A stretch of 53,265 bases of DNA from Spirochaetes bacterium RBG_13_51_14 (GTDB lineage: Bacteria > Spirochaetota > UBA4802 > UBA5550): assembly GCA_001829455.1 (NCBI GenBank), contig MIBH01000023.1, forward strand, positions 92,584 through 145,848, given 5' to 3'. Shown here piece by piece: positions 48,258-53,265 of this stretch (the first letter of the stretch is position 1; every line of letters begins with the position of its first letter). The position numbers and the translations under genes are program-made. Below the pieces are notes generated by a model. That model searched no databases. It saw only the letters and a program-made list of their open reading frames with translations, and was not told where the DNA came from.

Positions 48258-50519
48258 ATGAAGGGTTTAAAAATTGGGGCGATACTGAGTTTCGTCATAT
48301 CAATTTCAGTATTGCTGGCAGGGGGTTACTTCTCTCTTGATAAAGTTCCGCCGATTCCTGACTATGTCAAGGACGGAGATACGGTATTTCTCGATGGAGC
48401 AACAATCAAGAGGGGGCAGGATGTTTATCAAAAGTACGGGCTGATGGATCACGGCAGCGTGTGGGGGCACGGAACCCTGCGTGGGCCCGATTTTTCAGCT
48501 ACCACGCTCAACCTCATCGGCCGGTATATGCGCGATTTCTATGCGCGGGAAAAAAATGCCGAATACAGATCACTGAGTCAGGACGAGCGGAGCACGATCG
48601 ACGCGCGGGTTATACGGGAGGTGAAGAAAAATACGTACGATGCGAACGCCAAAACGCTCGTGCTCAACCCGGCGCAGGAATACGCCTTCCGGGAGGTGAT
48701 CGGATACTGGGTCACGGTATTCAAGGCAGGGGACAAGTACAGCGGATTCTTGCCCGAAACGATCAAGGACGAGAACGAGCGCAGGGACATCGGTGGTTTC
48801 TTTTTCTGGACCGCGTGGGCCGCTTCCACGCTCAGACCGGGGTCGAACAGCACCTATACCAACAACTGGCCCCATGACGCCAGCGTGGGCAACGTGCTCC
48901 CCGACAGCGCGTTTCTCTGGTCGATATTCTCCATTCTCGCCATCTTTCTCGTGCTGGGTATCATCATCTACGTGATTCACCGGTTCCAATTCTTTTACGG
49001 CGAGGCCAAGGGCGTGCAGGTGGGGGAGAAGCTGATGAACCTGCCGCTGACCGGCAGCCAGGTCAAGGCGGCCAAGTTCTTTCTCGTCGTCATACTGCTG
49101 TTTATACTGCAGCTCATGATGGGCGGCCTGCTCGCCCACTACACCGTGCATCCGGGCACGTTTTACCTCGCTATCGTGGGCAAGCTGGTGCCGTACAGCT
49201 GGGCCAAGACCTGGCACCTGCAGCTCGCCATCTTCTGGATAGCCACCTCCTGGGTGGGTACCGCCATTTATCTCGCGCCCGTCATCGGCGGCAAAGAGCC
49301 CAAGGGACAGGGATTCCTGGTAAATCTCCTGTTCGTGGCCGTGCTCCTGGTGGCCGTTGGCAGCCTCACCGGCGAAGTCCTGGGCATCAAGGACAAGCTG
49401 GGAGAAGGCTGGTTCTGGTTCGGCCACCAGGGCTGGGAATACCTCGAGCTGGGAAGGCTCTGGCAGATTCTCCTCTTTGTCGGCCTCATCGCCTGGCTGG
49501 TGATCGTATACCGGGCCCTGAAGAACCGGCTCTACGGACCCGGCAAGGACGACAGCGGCCTAGTGCTCTTTTACACGCTGAGCGCCATTCTCGTAGTCGC
49601 CTTTTTTGGATTCGGCCTCTTTTATGGAAGGGGGACGCACCTGACCATAGCTGATTACTGGCGGTGGTTCGTGGTGCATATATGGGTCGAGGGCATTTTC
49701 GAGTTCTTCGGAGTGGCCATCATATCCCTGTTCCTGGTGACGCTGGGACTCGCGGACAAAAAGTCGGCGATGCGGGTTGCCTACCTGACCGCGATCCTGG
49801 TGTTCGCCAGCGGAATCATCGGCACCGCGCATCACTACTTCTGGTACGGCGGCCCCACCTACTGGATCGCTCTCGGAAGCGTGTTCTCGTCCCTCGAGCC
49901 GATACCCCTCATCACCCTGGTCGTCAGGGCATGGATGGAATACAAGGGAATCCGCGACGCGGGGAAGGAGTTCCCCTACCGGTGGCCGCTCTTTTTCCTG
50001 GTCGCGTCAAGCTTCTGGAATTTCCTCGGCGCCGGCGTGTTCGGTTTTATGATAAACCTGCCGGCGTTCAACTACTACGAGCATGCCACGTACCTGACCT
50101 CGAACCACGGGCACACCGCTCTCTTCGGCGTGTACGGCATGCTTTCCATATCGCTGCTCCTGTTCACCTGGCGGTCCCTGGTAAAAAGCGAATTCTGGAA
50201 CGAGAGGATACTGAAGCTCTCCTTCTGGGGGCTTAATGTCGGGCTCTTTCTCATGTTCTCGACAATGCTCCTGCCGGTGGGCATAGCGCAGGTCATGGCA
50301 GGATACGAGCACGGGTTCTGGTACACCCGCAGCGCTGAATTTTACAACTCGCCGCTGATCAAGATTCTGGGGCAGTGGCGGATCGTGCCGGACACCATTA
50401 TCATCGTCTTCGGCGCCATTCCGCTCCTCTATTTTCTCGTGACGACCTATTTCAGGCTCAAGCCGGGCAGCATAAAGGGGGGCCAGAAGATATACCAGGA
50501 CAACGAGCGCATCATGTAA
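48258..50519 (+). CDS. norZ: quinol-dependent nitric oxide reductase (qNOR)
   Basis: NorC-like N-terminus (IKRGQDVYQKYGLMDHGSVWGHG), TWHLQLAIFWIATSWVGTAIYLAP, VEGIFEFFGV, GTAHHYFWYGGPTYWIALGSVFSSLEPIPL, NHGHTALFGVYGM. Confidence 0.95.
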   Translation: MKGLKIGAILSFVISISVLLAGGYFSLDKVPPIPDYVKDGDTVFLDGATIKRGQDVYQKYGLMDHGSVWGHGTLRGPDFSATTLNLIGRYMRDFYAREKNAEYRSLSQDERSTIDARVIREVKKNTYDANAKTLVLNPAQEYAFREVIGYWVTVFKAGDKYSGFLPETIKDENERRDIGGFFFWTAWAASTLRPGSNSTYTNNWPHDASVGNVLPDSAFLWSIFSILAIFLVLGIIIYVIHRFQFFYGEAKGVQVGEKLMNLPLTGSQVKAAKFFLVVILLFILQLMMGGLLAHYTVHPGTFYLAIVGKLVPYSWAKTWHLQLAIFWIATSWVGTAIYLAPVIGGKEPKGQGFLVNLLFVAVLLVAVGSLTGEVLGIKDKLGEGWFWFGHQGWEYLELGRLWQILLFVGLIAWLVIVYRALKNRLYGPGKDDSGLVLFYTLSAILVVAFFGFGLFYGRGTHLTIADYWRWFVVHIWVEGIFEFFGVAIISLFLVTLGLADKKSAMRVAYLTAILVFASGIIGTAHHYFWYGGPTYWIALGSVFSSLEPIPLITLVVRAWMEYKGIRDAGKEFPYRWPLFFLVASSFWNFLGAGVFGFMINLPAFNYYEHATYLTSNHGHTALFGVYGMLSISLLLFTWRSLVKSEFWNERILKLSFWGLNVGLFLMFSTMLLPVGIAQVMAGYEHGFWYTRSAEFYNSPLIKILGQWRIVPDTIIIVFGAIPLLYFLVTTYFRLKPGSIKGGQKIYQDNERIM

Positions 50520-51202
50520 TGCTCGGCGGATCGGCAATCAAGGCGCGGGTATCGATGATGAGCGGTCGTGATTCGAGAATAGTGATCGAGCGGTGCAGAG
50601 GCGGAAAAGCATGTCCGAGCGTTGCAGCATCAGGCACCAGGCTTATCCGCGATCTGACAGCCTTGTCCGAACGACTGGCCGGATACAGCGGAATTTCCGG
50701 TGAGGAGGAGCGGGTACCTCACCGGAAATTCACCTTATCATTATCGCTTTGCCCTAACGGATGCTCGCAGCCTCAGATAGCCGACATCGGTATCATCAGC
50801 GCCGTGGTCGTGCGCGCGGATCCCGATGCCTGCACCGGCTGCGGCGCCTGCATCACCGCGTGCCGGGAGCGCGCAATATCGCTGGATGAGCGTTTCCTAC
50901 CGGTCATCGACGGCCGCTGCCTGCAGTGCGGCGACTGTCTGCGCGCGTGCCCCTCAAACGCCCTACTCCCCGGCTCTACCGGATTCAGGATATTGCTGGG
51001 GGGGAAGCTCGGCCGTCACCCGCAGCTGGGAAAGGAGCTGCCGGGTTTATTTTCCGAAGAGGATGTTGTTGAAATTGTCTCCCGCGGCTATTCATTATTC
51101 TCCGAATATCAGCGCTGGATCCGTCTTGGCGACGTCATCAATAGGCAAGGGCTTGCATGGCTCCCAGAACGATTTCTTATCGATAAAGGACGGCAAACAT
51201 GA
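50519..51202 (+). CDS. half-size siroheme-motif protein (CX5C...CX3C) fused to 2x[4Fe-4S] ferredoxin
   Basis: RCRGGKACP and LCPNGCSQPQIADIGI, then CTGCGACITAC and CLQCGDCLRAC; start overlaps norZ stop (TAATG). Confidence 0.85.
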   Translation: MLGGSAIKARVSMMSGRDSRIVIERCRGGKACPSVAASGTRLIRDLTALSERLAGYSGISGEEERVPHRKFTLSLSLCPNGCSQPQIADIGIISAVVVRADPDACTGCGACITACRERAISLDERFLPVIDGRCLQCGDCLRACPSNALLPGSTGFRILLGGKLGRHPQLGKELPGLFSEEDVVEIVSRGYSLFSEYQRWIRLGDVINRQGLAWLPERFLIDKGRQT

Positions 51203-52497
51203 GGATAGTCATATCGGCGCTTTCGTTCCTGCTCCTGGCCGCTCACTTTTTACGAGCCGGAGAAACGGGACTGCTTCTTCTGAGCCTGAGCTCCCCGCTG
51301 CTCCTGGCCGTAAGGAGAAAATGGGCCGTGAACGGGGCGCTCGCGCTGCTCGCGTACGCGACAGTGGTATGGATTGAGGCCGGCATAACCGTCGCGCGCT
51401 CCCGGATCGATAGCAATCTGCCATGGACGCGCCCGGCGATAATACTGGCGGCTGTTGCCGCAGGCACCCTGGTATCGGCGCTGGCCCTTATTCCTCTGAA
51501 AAAAACTGACCGTTACACGGCCGTTATTCAGCAGGAATGGCCATCAACCGCGGCATTTTTTCTGACTGCGGCGATTGTATCAACAGCGCGAATCAAGGCA
51601 CCGGTTCCGGTGTTGCTGTTCGACCGGCTTATTCCCGGTTCCGGGTGGGTTGAAATACTGCTCCTGTCATCCTATGCGGCATGGCTCACGGAAATCATGA
51701 TACGCGCGCGCACAACGGCGCTCATCCGGGCCAGGATCTGGGCCGCCTTCTCGCTGGTTTTTTTCATACAGCTTCTGCTGGGCCTTGCCGGCGCCGGAAT
51801 CTTTTTTATGACCGGAAAACTCCACCTACCCGTGCCGGCCCTTATCATCGCCGGGCCCCTGTACCGCGGCGGCGGATTCTTCATGCCGATCCTGTTCGTA
51901 TCAGCGCTGCTGCTGATAGGTCCCGCCTGGTGCAGCTATCTCTGTTATTTCGGCGCATGGGACAACAGCGCATGCAGAGTAAAAAACGCGCCGGACAGGC
52001 CGGAACCCTGGATGAAACGCTCCCGGATCGCGATACTTGTATTTATAACAATCACCGCGATCGCGATGCGGCACTATAATGTTCCGCCCCCGGCTGCCGC
52101 GGTTTCGGTCGCCGCTTTCGGTTTAATCGGCGTCGGCGTTATGATCATGATATCACGAAAACGCGGGATCATGGCGCATTGCACGGCGTGGTGTCCCGCG
52201 GGGCTGGCGGCAGATATTCTTGGTAAAATATCACCCTTCCGCATAACCATCAGCGACGCGTGCACGGAGTGCGGCGCGTGCCGCAGCGCATGCCGATACG
52301 GAGCGCTTGAGCCGGGGGACATACGAAAAAAACGCCCCGGCCTCACCTGCTCGCTCTGCGGCGACTGCCTTCCCTCTTGCGGCAAACGAGCAATCACTTA
52401 CCGCTTTCTCGCGCTGGATCCGGAGACCGCGCGCGCCTTTTTTATCTCAATAGTCATATCCCTGCACGCCGCCTTTCTGGGCATAGCGCGTATGTGA
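51199..52497 (+). CDS. membrane-bound polyferredoxin (NapH/NosR/CcoG-like)
   Basis: Many TM segments; GPAWCSYLCYFGAW, HCTAWCPAGL, CTECGACRSAC, CSLCGDCLPSC; ATGA overlap with upstream gene. Confidence 0.87.
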   Translation: MRIVISALSFLLLAAHFLRAGETGLLLLSLSSPLLLAVRRKWAVNGALALLAYATVVWIEAGITVARSRIDSNLPWTRPAIILAAVAAGTLVSALALIPLKKTDRYTAVIQQEWPSTAAFFLTAAIVSTARIKAPVPVLLFDRLIPGSGWVEILLLSSYAAWLTEIMIRARTTALIRARIWAAFSLVFFIQLLLGLAGAGIFFMTGKLHLPVPALIIAGPLYRGGGFFMPILFVSALLLIGPAWCSYLCYFGAWDNSACRVKNAPDRPEPWMKRSRIAILVFITITAIAMRHYNVPPPAAAVSVAAFGLIGVGVMIMISRKRGIMAHCTAWCPAGLAADILGKISPFRITISDACTECGACRSACRYGALEPGDIRKKRPGLTCSLCGDCLPSCGKRAITYRFLALDPETARAFFISIVISLHAAFLGIARM

Positions 52498-52545
52498 CAT
52501 ACGATCAGGGAAGTACCACCCAAGCAATCCAGCTGCTCAAATCCG

Positions 52546-53265
52546 TTAATCCCCGCTCAGCCCTTTCAAGGAGAGCCTGATGAGTGCCGGTATGGTCGAC
52601 AGCGCCGGGATGAGCGCACCGTACACAAGCACGGCCCGGAACGTTTCTTCTGACATCGAAACGGATACCATGACGCCGGTCAGGTGAAAGTATTCGCCGG
52701 CCCAGCCGGCAACATGGCGAAGAAGCGTCACTCCTCCCCACGCGCCGATACAGCCAAGGAGCGCGTACTTGGCGAGGATCGAAGCCGTCAGAAAGATTTT
52801 TGACGCACCGATCACGCGCATGGTGCGATAGTATTCTACTCGGTTCATCGTTGCTATCATCGTGGCGAATGAAACGGCAATGACGGCGATGGTCACAATG
52901 ATCGTCTGCAGGGATCTGATGATGATGCGAATAATATTCTTGAGCCTCATGATCTGCTGCGATACTCCCTTTTCAGCCTCGGCGACCAGGCCCATGTCCC
53001 TGATCTTTGGGGAAACGCGGAGCAGTGATGCATGGTCTTTCACCTTAACGTACGCGTACTGGTACTCGTTCCGGTACGATTCGATGAATTTTCTATTGTA
53101 GCCGGTCACCAGGTTCAGCGGGAGTATCAGGGCGAATGTGTCAACCTGGTCGGTGAATCCCGCAACGACGGCGTCCGATTCCACGAATCCGGGAAGGGCC
53201 CTGAGGCTCGATTTGCCCAGGAGGAGCCGGAAGCCGAAACCAACGGCCCCTCGCTCCGAGATGCG
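52546..53265 (-). CDS. ABC transporter permease, FtsX/MacB-like C-terminal part (runs off the window)
   Basis: Open frame to window edge (RISERGAVGFGFRLLLGKSSLRALPGFVESDAVVAGF...); SFATMIATMNRVEYYRTMRVIGASKIF FtsX signature. Confidence 0.8.
   Translation of the reverse strand, partial: RISERGAVGFGFRLLLGKSSLRALPGFVESDAVVAGFTDQVDTFALILPLNLVTGYNRKFIESYRNEYQYAYVKVKDHASLLRVSPKIRDMGLVAEAEKGVSQQIMRLKNIIRIIIRSLQTIIVTIAVIAVSFATMIATMNRVEYYRTMRVIGASKIFLTASILAKYALLGCIGAWGGVTLLRHVAGWAGEYFHLTGVMVSVSMSEETFRAVLVYGALIPALSTIPALIRLSLKGLSGD

Noticed and set aside
48570-49427. 285-aa minus-strand ORF
   Set aside because: Fully antisense to norZ; low-complexity His/Glu-rich shadow translation

Overview
Mostly minus-strand, housekeeping-rich chromosomal window, possibly from a spirochaete-like bacterium (low-confidence inference). 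It holds a ribosomal/transcription block (rplA-rplK-nusG-secE-rpmG plus tRNA-Thr), rlpA, a two-component system, rdgB, nth, prmC-prfA plus tRNA-Arg, two cyclic-nucleotide-binding proteins, an amidohydrolase, a 7TM AraC regulator, a delta-60-repeat lipoprotein, a creatininase/MutY-like pair, a CIRCE-controlled hsp20-dnaK locus, a 1977-aa Ser/Thr kinase/ATPase/histidine kinase/receiver hybrid, an 11 x 40-aa TPR protein, an orphan TolC, a disulfide oxidoreductase/thioredoxin-reductase pair, and a quinol NO reductase operon. The most interesting signals are: (1) norZ coupled to a half-size siroheme-motif/ferredoxin protein and a membrane polyferredoxin, behind a perfect TTGAC-N4-GTCAA site; (2) a DegT/DnrJ-family protein whose PLP lysine is replaced by Gly; (3) a MutY-like glycosylase with no Fe-S cysteines and a winged-helix-like tail, overlapping a creatininase gene; (4) a P-loop kinase with GSGKN instead of GSGK[ST]; (5) a decayed htrA/degP fragment next to the heat-shock locus; and (6) a small MITE-like element family with TAGACTTGTTGC termini. 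All calls come from reading the sequence and the ORF track; no database search was run.
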